Position numbers and translations under genes: made by a program. A stretch of DNA of 58,627 nt, taken from assembly GCA_905480235.1 (NCBI GenBank), contig CAJQPP010000077.1:1-58627 (forward strand), given 5' to 3'. A model generated the notes under the pieces. It searched no databases and was not told the DNA's origin. It saw nothing but the letters and a program-made list of their open reading frames with translations. Positions 17,642 through 27,071 of the stretch are shown piece after piece (position 1 is the stretch's first letter; every line of letters starts with the position of its first letter). Source of the stretch: an uncultured Pirellulaceae bacterium (GTDB lineage Bacteria > Planctomycetota > Planctomycetia > Pirellulales > Pirellulaceae).

Positions 17642-19135
17642 TTAGTCATTGTCAGTGGGTTTTGAGCCCCGCGTCGGTTTCGGATCTTGCGATTTTATCC
17701 AAGGCATTGGGAACTGCCTTGTGCCGGCTTGCTCCGCCAGGGTGCGCTCATGCCGCGTATTATTAATATGCCCGTCTTTCCAGCGGGGTGATTCTCGCGT
17801 TTGATTCCAAGCTAAATATTCATTTTTTAATCCAGCGAGTACTTGGGGTTTGAGGGTCGATAGATCGTGATTCTCTCCGAGATCTGTGGTCAAGTCATAC
17901 AATGCGGGCCGCGTCATTCCGATATCGTGGACCAGTTTCCAATTGCCGCTCCTGACGGCAAAACCGGCACCCCCCGAAACTCTCCAAAATAAGGACGCGT
18001 GCGGGGCGGCTGGCGTGTTGGTTAAAAAAAATGGAAATAGATCTACGCCGTCGCAACTTGTTGGCACATCAAGTTTGGCCAGGCGCATGGCCGTCGGTAA
18101 TAGATCGATCGCCAGAACCGGTTGGCGGTAAACTTCGCCTTGTGGCAAGGTGCCTGGCATGCTCAAAATAAGGGGTACGCGAATGCCGCCCTCGTGTAAC
18201 CAGCCCTTGTTACCTCGCAGAGGACGGTTGTCGGATACACCGCGGCGACCACCGTTGTCGCTCAGAAAAACCAGCAGCGTTTTTTCTGTGAGTTGCAGTG
18301 AGTCGAGCTTGTCAGCGATTCGACGGACACCCTCATCTACGCCCTGCACCAACGCCGCATACTTACGACGACCCGGGTGCGGAATCGATTCCACGCGTTT
18401 CATATATTCATCGGTGACTTGATCGGGCGCATGGGGCGCGTTGTACATTAACAACAGGCAAAAGGCATTATGTCGGTTGGTTTCGATGAAGCGTTCCGCT
18501 TCCGCCGTCAGATCATCCGTCAGGTAGGTCAGTTGGGTATCCGTGGGTTGGTGCTCCCGCCAGATTGGGCTTTTGTAATTTTTCCCCTGAGGTTCAGTTT
18601 TGAAGTAGTCGTGGCCGCCTCCCAGAAAACCAAAAAAATTTGTGAAGCCTCGCACTGCCGGTCGAAAAGGCTGTCCCGCTCCCAAGTGCCATTTCCCAAA
18701 CAATCCGGTTTGGTACCCCGCATCTTGTAATAAAGAAGGAAGCAAGCGAGTTTGGATATCAATGCCGGTTTCGGTGTCGGACTCGTTGTAAGTTGGATTG
18801 CTCTCATGTCCGAACGATTGTTGGTATTTACCGGATAACAGCCCAGCCCGAGAGGGGCTGCAGTAGGGGTGGGAAACATAAGCGTCGGTACAGCGAATAC
18901 CGCTAAGCGCGAGAGCATCGATACTAGGCGTCTCGAAATCGATGCAGCCGTAACAGCTCAAGTCACGGTAACCTAGATCGTCAGCCATGATGATGACGAT
19001 GTTGGGCTTCTGTTCATGGGTGAGATTGGCAGTTTCCAAGGCAGCGGTGCTTGCCGTCCCAACGCCGATGATGCTCAGTAGCAAAACCAGCCGGAGACAA
19101 CAGCTGACTGGGATTCCTGTTTCCTTTATTGGCAT
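17642..19135 (-). CDS. Secreted sulfatase (arylsulfatase family)
   Basis: 497 residues from the ATG at 19135, which begins a typical signal peptide. The sulfatase signature is complete: KPNIVIIMADDLGYRDLSCYG supplies the metal-binding Asp pair, and CSPSRAG (Cys92) is the C-x-P-S-R motif whose Cys becomes formylglycine. GLFGKWHLG, and later FLSDNGG, complete the active site. It is expected to remove sulfate from an external polysaccharide or small sulfate ester. It would need a formylglycine-generating enzyme or anaerobic maturase; neither is clearly in the window. Confidence 0.95.
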   Translation of the reverse strand: MPIKETGIPVSCCLRLVLLLSIIGVGTASTAALETANLTHEQKPNIVIIMADDLGYRDLSCYGCIDFETPSIDALALSGIRCTDAYVSHPYCSPSRAGLLSGKYQQSFGHESNPTYNESDTETGIDIQTRLLPSLLQDAGYQTGLFGKWHLGAGQPFRPAVRGFTNFFGFLGGGHDYFKTEPQGKNYKSPIWREHQPTDTQLTYLTDDLTAEAERFIETNRHNAFCLLLMYNAPHAPDQVTDEYMKRVESIPHPGRRKYAALVQGVDEGVRRIADKLDSLQLTEKTLLVFLSDNGGRRGVSDNRPLRGNKGWLHEGGIRVPLILSMPGTLPQGEVYRQPVLAIDLLPTAMRLAKLDVPTSCDGVDLFPFFLTNTPAAPHASLFWRVSGGAGFAVRSGNWKLVHDIGMTRPALYDLTTDLGENHDLSTLKPQVLAGLKNEYLAWNQTRESPRWKDGHINNTRHERTLAEQAGTRQFPMPWIKSQDPKPTRGSKPTDND

Positions 19136-19516
19136 TTGATGGTTTCCGTGTAGGTCAAGTTTTTTCAGGCTGCCAAGGGCAGCATCCTGTTCCGGCCATG
19201 GAGCAGGCACCGTTAGGCAACCTTCAATTTTTATCCTCTGCCAAGAGCTACGTCAAAATGGGATCTGGCGATATAGCCACGCTCGGATGTGCTTTAGCAA
19301 GACGGTCTTTGTAAACAGTCGGCCCTGCACTGACGCTCGCTCAGAGGGTATTTTAGACTTCACACCCGCTCAGTGGAATGTGCGCACTGGGCGATACAGG
19401 TTATCAGTGGGATGGCCTTGCCTTGGAGTGGTCCGCAGAAAATTATTATGCAATCTGCTTCCTTTGAGAGGGCATGTCTTGTTTCGCAGAGCGGTTCTCG
19501 ATGACAAATGGCTTAG
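19136..19516. other. Intergenic stretch, no feature recognised
   Basis: It lies between the sulfatase start and the decayed ligand-gated channel fragment. It may contain the eroded upstream end of that gene, but I could not align any of it. Confidence 0.4.
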
Positions 19517-19865
19517 ATGATTTTTGTCCTCGACGGAGTTGAGATTGATGATTCCAAGCAAACGATAACCATCGATTTTGGGATCTCTACTCGTTGGCTG
19601 GATTCGCGTTTGGTGGATAAAGCTGGTCAAGTGATTCCGAGCGAGGAGGCTTGGGTTCCGAATTTGCAATTGATGTCGTTAAAAGATGTGCGGGAGACGA
19701 GTCCCAAAGGTCTTGCGCGTTTCGCAAGGCGGGCAGATCGAATATTTACAGCGATTCGTAGACGAAATTTGGCATGCTAGTGACCTCTCAAGTTTCCCGC
19801 TTGATCATCAGACTTATAAGCTCCAGCTAATCACCCCGGATAGGTCGCCTGACGGCTCGCGGTAA
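19517..19865 (+). pseudogene. Frameshifted, truncated Cys-loop (pentameric ligand-gated) channel, extracellular-domain remnant
   Basis: Frame 1 from 19517 reads IFVLDGVEIDDSKQTITIDF and then TRWLDSRLV...EAWVPNLQLMSLKDV. After about 19701 the match continues one frame over as VLRVSQGGQIEYLQRF...DLSSFPLDHQTYKLQLI, ending at TAA 19863. This lines up with the prokaryotic channel GLIC in order and spacing: IYLIECYSLDD, LSLSWKDRRLA, IWIPEIRFVNV, SPDGTVQYLERF, LDFRRYPFDSQTLHIYLI. The N-terminus, the rest of the binding domain and nearly all membrane helices are missing. A hydrophobic stretch in a third frame up to about 19955 (LWLGVFIGLLLILLFSFVL) could be the last trace of a membrane helix. I judge it non-functional. 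Confidence 0.75.
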
Positions 19866-20226
19866 ATGGGTAGCTGCCCAAAAGGTTAACGATCGTTGTG
19901 GCTGGGTGTTTTTATAGGGCTCCTGCTAATTTTGCTTTTTTCATTTGTTCTTTGAGAAACCCTCGCGTCCTGTTGAGCCGCGCAATGTAATGCCCCAGCT
20001 CGCTCGGTTATCCGGTATTTGCCCACGGATCGGCAGTCCTTCGGGTAGCAGTCACGTTCCCGATGCAACGTGAGACGGGTTTATCGGCTTTCGCGAATTT
20101 TAATGCCAAACCAGATGCAACGCTTGTCAGCTATTAAGGGAGCGGCGAAACTTGGGCAATGAAGCAGCGATCGCAAATTCGCAAAAAAATTATTCACTCC
20201 TCATTCATTTGAAAAAGAGAGCACGC

Positions 20227-21087
20227 GTGACAACATCCATCGAAAAAATTCTCAAGGAACATGGAACCGTCGCATTTCCCGGCATTTTCGATACGCTGTC
20301 GGCCAAGATCGCCCAGCAAGTCGGTTTTCAAATGGCATTCGTTTCCGGGTACTCCGTTGCTGCGACTTCCATTGGTGAGCCGGATATGGGGTTGCTGACC
20401 CAAACGGAAATCGTTGATCGAGCAAGGCAGATCTGCAGCAGTGTAGAGATTCCTGTCATGGTCGATGCCGACACAGGGTATGGCAACCCGTTGAATGTCT
20501 TTCGAACCGTCAAACAGTTGATCGCAGCGGGTGCGGCTGGTTGTTTTCTAGAGGATCAATTGTGGCCCAAACGCTGCGGGCACATGCGCGGCAAGCACGT
20601 GATTGAGCGGGAAGAGTACATCCACAAAATTCGCGCGGCCGTTGAGGCACGAGGCGAAAGCGACTTTTTTATCGTGGCCCGCACCGATGCTCTGGCCGTC
20701 GCAGGTATGGATGAGGCCATTGCCCGAGTGGAAGGGGCACGGGAAGCCGGCGCAAACGCCAGTTTTGTGGAAGCCCCGGATTCTTTGCAGGCGTTGCAGG
20801 AGATCGGCCGAAGATCGCCCGGTCCCAATGTGGCCAATATGATCGAAGGTGGGAAAACTCCCATGCTGCCCACCGAAGAACTCGCCAAGTTGGGGTTCCA
20901 CTTGATCCTGTATCCGCTTTCCGGTTTGTACGCCGCAACCAAAGCCATTGAAACGATGTATCAAAAACTGCATGCCGACCAGACGACGCTGGGAGAAGAA
21001 GACCGTCTGATCTCCTTTACGGAGTTCAATAACCTGATTGGCGTCAACGAAAAATACGCGCAAGCTGAGCGGTTCGGCGTACGTTAA
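20227..21087 (+). CDS. Isocitrate lyase/PEP mutase-family C-C lyase
   Basis: 286 residues from GTG 20227 (AAGAGAG about 8 nt upstream); a TTG 25 codons earlier is also possible. It is a (beta/alpha)8 barrel enzyme: FPGIFDTLSAKIA, VSGYSVAAT, VMVDADTGYGNP (Mg-binding Asp), FLEDQLWPKRCGH (the KRCGH loop of 2-methylisocitrate and isocitrate lyases), IVARTDA. Related proteins include methylisocitrate lyase, oxaloacetate decarboxylase, carboxyphosphonoenolpyruvate and phosphonopyruvate hydrolases. No neighbouring gene of the methylcitrate cycle or phosphonate pathway is present, so the substrate is left open. Confidence 0.9.
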   Translation: MTTSIEKILKEHGTVAFPGIFDTLSAKIAQQVGFQMAFVSGYSVAATSIGEPDMGLLTQTEIVDRARQICSSVEIPVMVDADTGYGNPLNVFRTVKQLIAAGAAGCFLEDQLWPKRCGHMRGKHVIEREEYIHKIRAAVEARGESDFFIVARTDALAVAGMDEAIARVEGAREAGANASFVEAPDSLQALQEIGRRSPGPNVANMIEGGKTPMLPTEELAKLGFHLILYPLSGLYAATKAIETMYQKLHADQTTLGEEDRLISFTEFNNLIGVNEKYAQAERFGVR

Positions 21088-21189
21088 AAATAGAATCGAT
21101 TCGTAACGTCTTTTAACGTCGTGCGACACATGGGAGCATGGCGGTCGGCTTACGGTGTTAAAGAGTTTGGGTGATGGGTTGAATGCCGC

Positions 21190-21206
21190 CCTCCCGATCC
21201 GGGAGG
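21190..21206 (+). terminator. Short GC-rich hairpin after the lyase gene
   Basis: CCTCCCG and CGGGAGG with a 3-nt loop, about 100 nt past the stop codon. No U-run follows, so the terminator role is weak. It lies between convergent genes. Confidence 0.35.
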
Positions 21207-21268
21207 TAATCGTTTAGGGAGGCCGAGCGAGCATATTTTGACACTAAATATTTTCGCAAGTGCGAACG

Positions 21269-22234
21269 CTATTTGTCACTCGGTATGGGTTCGGAAGATG
21301 TGGCGAGTTCCGGTTCCTCGCCGGTTTCTTTGAAGGCGTTTAACCATTCTTTCGCCGCTGCCAAACCGGGTGCAAACCCTCGAGGCCCACGCTCAGCAGC
21401 GACCGCCAGTCGGCCATCGGTCCGGACCAGAAACACGCGATCGGGATGTGCTTGATAGGCTTGGTTCGTGGTGTTTTCCATGTCGTCGATCAACATGGGC
21501 ATGGTCAGCGAGCGGTCATTGATTAACATCTCCGCTGTCTGGCAGCGATCCGCATAGTTCTTGTGCTCCTTGATACCGAGTGACTTCCCGGTTCCCATGG
21601 GGCGTGGTCCGTCGGCCGCATGAGCCTCGCGAATATAAATCATGCGAAAATCGGCAACGTCCTTAAACTTTTTGTACATCCGTTCCATTGAACCAACCTG
21701 GTTCAAAAAGGGCGGTCACGTGTAGCTGCCAAAAAACAAGATGACCGGTTTGTCAACAATAAGGGCCGCGAGTTCCGTTTCCGTTTTTCCGTCTAGTGAT
21801 TTCAGTGTGAAGTTAGGCGCCGCTTCGCCGACCTTGAGACCTGCCGGTTGGTTTCGGTTCCTGCTCTGTTTGCCACGCGTTGATTTCTCCCGCCGCTGGG
21901 GATTCTGCATTGTCGCTGAGAGGACCGTGCGAGCTTCTTCTTTGGTGAGGATACCATCCTGATTGGAGTCCATGCGCTCAAAGAACCTTTTCATGCGTCC
22001 GCTGACCTCGTCTCGCGTTATTTCGCCATCACCATTGCGATCGTTTTCGAAAATGAGCTTCATCATTTGCTGCGGGTTGGGAGCCATTCGTCCGGACCGT
22101 TTACCGCGATTCCGTTTCTTGGATTCGGGTGGTGGCTGTTTCGATTCAGGGGGCCGCGAATCCTGGCCAAGACATTCTGGAGCACTGTGGCCCATCAACC
22201 CAGCAAAAATAACAAGAATAAGTAGATGCTTCAT
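21269..22234 (-). CDS. EF-hand / deiodinase-like selenoprotein (in-frame UGA read as selenocysteine)
   Basis: 321 residues if UGA at 21718-21716 (residue 173) is read through. The start is the ATG at 22234, with GGAA 6 nt upstream and a signal peptide (MKHLLILVIFAGLMGHSA). Two EF-hands follow (DRNGDGEITRDE; DSNQDGILTKEE). The C-terminal 190 residues form a thioredoxin-fold, iodothyronine-deiodinase-like domain: APNFTLKSLDGK, then ILFFGSYT-U-PPF, and downstream FRMIYIREAHAADG, the family's YIEEAH..DG motif. The stop falls exactly on the Sec/Cys catalytic position and the frame is otherwise intact for 148 codons. A SECIS-like hairpin sits just after the UGA. Neighbouring genes here use TGA as a normal stop. 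A conventional annotation would split this gene or call it a pseudogene. The substrate is unknown; deiodination is only one option for bacterial relatives. Confidence 0.85.
21688..21706 (-). promoter_or_regulatory. Predicted bacterial SECIS element
   Basis: On the coding strand, 9 nt after the UGA, UUGAACC pairs perfectly with GGUUCAA around the loop AGGUU. The loop has G at its second position, and that G lies 18 nt after the UGA; bacterial SECIS models ask for a G in the first two loop positions, 16-37 nt from the UGA. An outer CCG/CGG pairing (right after the UGA and at about 21680-21682) could extend the stem. Confidence 0.75.
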
Positions 22235-22552
22235 GACCATTTCCAATGCAGGGTGTGGTGAGGAGGGAACAGAAAAGCCAGTTCATTGCTTTTGTCGATC
22301 GCCAGAGCTTGTCATTAAAAGTCACGTGGTTAATGAGGAAACGGGACCGAAATTCTAAACGTTTTTGGAATTTCTCAACATGATGAGCGATTGAGTCACA
22401 CAGATATACGACACTTAATGAGAGCATCGACTTGGGGGCCATCCATGTCGCTACCTCGACCGGAGCCACCGCCTGGCTCGTTCTCGCATGCGTTCAAACG
22501 GCGCGACGATGGGGCAGGTTCAGGCGAAGACTATCTCACCGAGGACTTGGGT
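22235..22552. other. Intergenic stretch, no feature recognised
   Basis: It should contain the promoter of the selenoprotein gene. No strong palindrome or ORF was found. Confidence 0.45.
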
Positions 22553-24073
22553 TTAGGAATCGACCTGCCCGATCACTTCGTCGGCGAGCGCACGCCCGAG
22601 ATCCCCTTCAACCACTAGACCGGCGAAGTCGACGGGGCCGAGGTTCAGTTGCAGTCGCAGGACGTCTTCGGCTCTCCGTTCATCATCGACTTTGCGAAAG
22701 CGGGGCCCCACGCCAGCCAAACGTAGACCTGCCGATAACAGCTGCGCGGTCAGGTGACCGCAACCCGGGTCGTCAATCGGTAGATCGACGAAGACCGTTG
22801 CCGCGGACGCGGAGGTCTCCATGGCACTGATGGCGGCTTGGATGCCATCAAAGGCACCGCTGGTTACTTGCTCGAGAGCCACCCAGGCGACACCTCGACT
22901 GGAGTCGAAGCGGGTGCTGACGTTGGAATGCCCTTCCACAGGATTTCTTGGGTCGGTGTTAAAGCTGACCTCACGATTTCGCGCCTCATAGAGAGGGGAC
23001 AGAATGCCAGCTAGTTCTTCCGGGACGAAGGCGTGTAGAAGAGGTTCTTCCAAAATGGGGTCCCAGTAAAGGAAGCAGGAATGGCGGGCTGGCTGTCCTT
23101 TTGCATTCGTCTCGCCGGCTACCCCCCCGCGCAGTGCTGCGTCGGCCGGTGTCGTTCCCAGGCAAAGTCCTGTGGGGGTGGAACCAAACTTGATATTCAT
23201 GCGTTGACTGATCGGGTGCCGCGCGGTGGGTTGGCTCCAGATGCCAAGCAAGCCAAGCTTGGCACCCGCCTCCTCGACAGCCGCACGCATCGGTTTCATC
23301 AATCCATGTCCGCGATGCCGATGATCGATTACCGCTTGCCCTGCTTCGCCGATCGGCCCGAGATCAGGGCGTTCCAGTGCGTAATGCCCCACGACATCTC
23401 CATCCGGGGACTCGCAAATGATGGAGTGTAAACGTCCCGAGCGATTCAACAAATCAATTCGCTCAGGAACATACAAATCCGGATTTGGGTATGAACGACC
23501 ATAAGCTTCGTAAATTCTACGGGCGACCTCTAGGCCATCCCCTTCCCGGTAATCTCGGATTCGATATTCACCGGTCTTGTTGGAAGGTAATGTATCTGCA
23601 TGCGCCGTTTCCGCCTCCTCAAGATCGAGTCGATGGCGAACCTCTTCCAGAATTTCGATAGAAGCGTGGTCTCGTTTTACCCGTAAGTGAAGCTCTGAAC
23701 CCTCGCGACCTTTTTGCACCCACCAGAGCCGATCGAAAATGGTGTTCGGACGAATCCGATCGGTAATATCCGCGCCCGCATCCACGTCCAAATCGCCACC
23801 GAGCGGAATGCCATGTTCGAGAATTTTGAATTCCAGGGCGTGCGCATCGATCGTCACTCCGATTTCCAGCGGCACAATCGCATCGCCTTGTTGCGCCAGC
23901 GTGCGCTCAACCAGTTCCACACCACAGAGAAAAGCGGTAAGTAAATTATCCCGACGTGTTCCTGTGAACTCGGCAAGGTCCAACGCGCGACCCGCAAAGT
24001 CTGTCACCAAGGGAGCGAGTTCAGGTAGGCCGGGAAGATCCAATTTGAGTTCAATTCGATCAGGTGTATTCAC
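22553..24073 (-). CDS. ATPase-like (RsbW-type) plus GNAT acetyltransferase fusion protein
   Basis: 506 residues. Residues about 1-130 read as a GHKL-type small ATPase-like domain of the anti-sigma/HATPase_c_2 kind (ALDLAEFTGTRRDNLLTAFLCGVELV, then ALEFKILEHGIPL). Residues about 165-340 are a GNAT N-acetyltransferase: EYRIRDYREGDGLEVARRIY at the start and VIDHRHRGHGLMKPM, where R-H-R-G-H-G is the acetyl-CoA pyrophosphate loop. A further 160-residue C-terminal region has a second beta/alpha fold of unknown type. Such fusions occur in other bacteria, presumably linking a regulatory binding domain to acetylation; the target is unknown. A decayed N-terminal copy of this gene lies at 27072-27361. 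Confidence 0.8.
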   Translation of the reverse strand: MNTPDRIELKLDLPGLPELAPLVTDFAGRALDLAEFTGTRRDNLLTAFLCGVELVERTLAQQGDAIVPLEIGVTIDAHALEFKILEHGIPLGGDLDVDAGADITDRIRPNTIFDRLWWVQKGREGSELHLRVKRDHASIEILEEVRHRLDLEEAETAHADTLPSNKTGEYRIRDYREGDGLEVARRIYEAYGRSYPNPDLYVPERIDLLNRSGRLHSIICESPDGDVVGHYALERPDLGPIGEAGQAVIDHRHRGHGLMKPMRAAVEEAGAKLGLLGIWSQPTARHPISQRMNIKFGSTPTGLCLGTTPADAALRGGVAGETNAKGQPARHSCFLYWDPILEEPLLHAFVPEELAGILSPLYEARNREVSFNTDPRNPVEGHSNVSTRFDSSRGVAWVALEQVTSGAFDGIQAAISAMETSASAATVFVDLPIDDPGCGHLTAQLLSAGLRLAGVGPRFRKVDDERRAEDVLRLQLNLGPVDFAGLVVEGDLGRALADEVIGQVDS

Positions 24074-24688
24074 GTTTTCCGCTTTCGGGGTTCTTGTGTG
24101 ATTATTCAGCCGAGGAGGTTACCACGCACTTTTTTCGAAAGAGACGCCAACCACCATTATTTCCCTATGACTCCGTGACAGGCTAGATCGCGAAAGCAGG
24201 CTTGGGCCGCGGATCGGATTCATAACCAAGGCTGGAGCCATACGAAAGAATCGGTAAGGCCGGATATGCTCTCAAATTCACCAGAATGTTTCAATCACCC
24301 GCGTCGCGGATGGAAGATCATTGCGAAGCATGACTGTTTTGAATTTGAAATTCAGGCAAGGTGAACGCGTGGCTAAAGAAAATTAGCAAGCTATAAACGC
24401 GGGTGTTTTCGTGTTCGAAGGGGAGTTCAGTCGCGTTTTATTTTGCCGTGAGGGTCTTTCGATTTCGTTCCCTGAACGTTTGCCTTCCGGCGATGCGACA
24501 CGGAATGGCTACTGCCTTTTTGATCCGTCAAGACGCTGGGCTTTTCCAAGGCAGGGTCCGCGCCAGAATACCGATGGTCCCGACGATTTAAGGGGCACGC
24601 CAATACAGGTTGGATGGAATCAAAGAAATCTTCAGCCAATCTTGCCCAGCGAATAGGCTGATGCAGAAAATGACCGAGACTACTTTAA
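24074..24688. other. Intergenic stretch, no feature recognised
   Basis: Several short open frames overlap each other without start signals or domain-like sequence. I see no RNA gene or repeat. Confidence 0.5.
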
Positions 24689-26740
24689 CTACTCAGGGTC
24701 ACTCCATGTCCAATGGCATTCATAAAAACGATCGCAGGTAGGGCTGATTAATTCAAAGGCGATTAAGTCGCCTTCGGGGATCTCGAGTTGGTTGGACGGG
24801 TGTTCGGATCCCGACGTTTCGGGTGCCCCACGCTCGTAAGACAATAATTCGAAGGCATCGTATGCCCGTTGTTCGGGCATCAAGACCCATAGTTTGGCCA
24901 GCGCGGTATCCGCCTCGACCGTGAATCCGAGCCAACCTTCTTGGCTATTGCCTTCCGGAACCAACATTTCAATAACGATGTCGATATCTTTTCCCGGAGG
25001 TCGACGTCGCAGGTCCAGTGTCAGGTCCCAAACATAGTCTTCCCCCTGTCGATAACGATTCAATTTGGGCTTCAGGAGAGGATTTTGACAACGCATTTCC
25101 AGATGCGGTGTGCTGGTCACATGGCGCACTCTAAGCTCTGCCTGATTCGTTTCATCGCCGATCGACCGACGAATGCGTAAGCTGCGATAGGTATAGACTT
25201 GTTCATTCTCATCGTTCGTCTTCGTCCAGCCTCGCAGGTCAATCACACGCGTGTCACGAACGACTTGAATGTTCGTCGCAAAGTCTGTTTCAGGTGGCGG
25301 TTGCTCAACCGATTCAAAGGGCATGCCCGCGAGTGACGTAAGCGGTTGGCTTTCTAGATGGTCAAGTATCGTTCGGTACATCGGGCTACTGTCAGCGATC
25401 GCTTCGACGACCATGCGATTCCGTTTCGCTTGTTGGTGGGCGTTATAAAAAGACCAGGGAAACCAGACGGTCACCAGAAAAACAAGCGGAATCCAAAAGT
25501 AGGTTGGCCAATCTCTGAGGTTTAGGAGCTTACGCAAGATCTTTCGTTGTGAGGAATATTGGAGGCGACGAGTTGCAGGCACAATATCCGGATCTTGGGC
25601 AGTTAGGTTTGCAGTCGTCGCGCCATCAGCGTTGCACGCAGCGATAGGATCCCAAGGGGGGCCGTCGGGTAAGGCATCGCCGTAGACCTCCGATTCCTGT
25701 CGGCATGCGTGACGCATGACACAGTATCCGTGCCGAACGAGAGAACGGATTTCTAGGTCTGAGAAGGAATCCAGGTCGGTGCGAATGCGAGCGGTGTGGC
25801 GCTGCACTTCCATATGGGGCGCATGGGGGTCATTTTCGGAGTTCACCACATTGGCGATGGAGGCAAAGGTAAAGTTGTCTTTGTCTTCAAAGTGTTCTAA
25901 CTCAAGGCTCCAGACGCGATTCATGAGGATATCGGAGGCGCGAAGAGCCGTTTTGATAAGTCCGCCAGTAGCACTCTCATCAACTACTTTGAACATGCCA
26001 CCCGCGTCACTTACTATGATTCGATCGAAGGGGGTCTCAATCGATTCGAACACCTTAAAAAATCGTACGCCCAGATTATCGAATACACCTCCGTCAGTAA
26101 AAGCTTGCGTGTCAAATTCACCTTCGTTTTCTCCGACGTCCCAGGCACGCAACACGAGCGGCGGGAAAAATCCCGGAAACGCTGAGGATGCCGTCACGGC
26201 CATGGCGACCGTCGCGAGCCCCGCCGGAACATGTTGGAAGTCGCCTCGATCGCGAGTTTGTACAGAAAGTCCCTGGCGATTGAATGAGCAAAGGCAACCC
26301 TCGCTCAAATTAGTGGCAAGAACATGCAATTCCGGTTTTTGCGGGAGTTGAAACAAGCACTTGTCGCCAAACAAATGCTTCTCGTAATAATGTTCCAGCA
26401 ATCCTGGACGGGTTAGACGCCGATTGCTTGGCCTGCCAAGCAACCGGGGCAGCGCGTTGAGCGCAGCACACAATGGATAGCGACGGACAATGCGATTTCG
26501 AACATCCAACTTGGCGAAACGAATGAGTTGCCCGGCAACCTGATCAAACTCTTCATCCGAACCACAATAGGCATCCCAGTTCAAAGCCAGATGAGCGGCT
26601 AGGATACTTCCACCCGAGACGGACGATATATGCGTCACCTCCGTCAATAAATTTGCGTCGCGCAAAAAACGAATGATCCCCAAATGGTACATCGTTGCGC
26701 GAAACCCGCCACCGGAAAGTGCCAGACCTAATTGATTCAT
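24689..26740 (-). CDS. Patatin-like phospholipase with a C-terminal membrane-anchored domain
   Basis: 683 residues. The patatin catalytic dyad is visible: oxyanion loop SGGGFRA (9-15), nucleophile Ser42 in SSVSGGS, and Asp216 in the FTDGGVFDN motif. In the nucleophile elbow the first Gly of GxSxG is Ser. A membrane helix (about 405-425; WIPLVFLVTVWFPW) follows the roughly 400-residue lipase domain. The last 250 residues form a soluble beta-rich domain (VIDLRGWTKTNDENEQVYTY...). The family hydrolyses acyl esters of membrane lipids. There is no signal peptide, so the lipase domain is probably cytoplasmic and the C-terminal part outside. Confidence 0.9.
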   Translation of the reverse strand: MNQLGLALSGGGFRATMYHLGIIRFLRDANLLTEVTHISSVSGGSILAAHLALNWDAYCGSDEEFDQVAGQLIRFAKLDVRNRIVRRYPLCAALNALPRLLGRPSNRRLTRPGLLEHYYEKHLFGDKCLFQLPQKPELHVLATNLSEGCLCSFNRQGLSVQTRDRGDFQHVPAGLATVAMAVTASSAFPGFFPPLVLRAWDVGENEGEFDTQAFTDGGVFDNLGVRFFKVFESIETPFDRIIVSDAGGMFKVVDESATGGLIKTALRASDILMNRVWSLELEHFEDKDNFTFASIANVVNSENDPHAPHMEVQRHTARIRTDLDSFSDLEIRSLVRHGYCVMRHACRQESEVYGDALPDGPPWDPIAACNADGATTANLTAQDPDIVPATRRLQYSSQRKILRKLLNLRDWPTYFWIPLVFLVTVWFPWSFYNAHQQAKRNRMVVEAIADSSPMYRTILDHLESQPLTSLAGMPFESVEQPPPETDFATNIQVVRDTRVIDLRGWTKTNDENEQVYTYRSLRIRRSIGDETNQAELRVRHVTSTPHLEMRCQNPLLKPKLNRYRQGEDYVWDLTLDLRRRPPGKDIDIVIEMLVPEGNSQEGWLGFTVEADTALAKLWVLMPEQRAYDAFELLSYERGAPETSGSEHPSNQLEIPEGDLIAFELISPTCDRFYECHWTWSDPE

Positions 26741-27071
26741 GAAATGGCGTTAAGCAAAGGGGATTGTCTGGTTTGTTGGCACGGCCGTCATTTGATTCGA
26801 GACGAGGTTGACTCTTAATTACGGAGTCTTATTCTAATCGGACAAGGGTGGCATGACACCCTCGCCGCCCGATCTGCCGAACGAGTGGCCTGAATAATCG
26901 CTGCAACGCTCGGGAGATGTCTTTCCCGCCAATGATTGCAGCATCTAATCCCAAAATTGCGACGCAGATGCAATGTACAAAAAAACACGTTTCGATTGTC
27001 GGCAGGGTCATGTCGGCCTGAAAGGAAGGTCGACCCCTGATACGGATTGTTGATCAAGGTAATCTTGGCCC
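26741..27071. other. Intergenic stretch upstream of the patatin gene
   Basis: It lies downstream of the GNAT-paralogue remnant. I could not find the rest of the acetyltransferase sequence here, so the remnant's 3' part appears lost. Confidence 0.45.

Noticed and set aside
21269..21706. Treating the downstream half of the selenoprotein as a separate gene starting near 21706
   Set aside because: It would begin in the middle of the thioredoxin fold right after the catalytic residue, with no ribosome-binding site, while the frame continues unbroken from the upstream half through the UGA.
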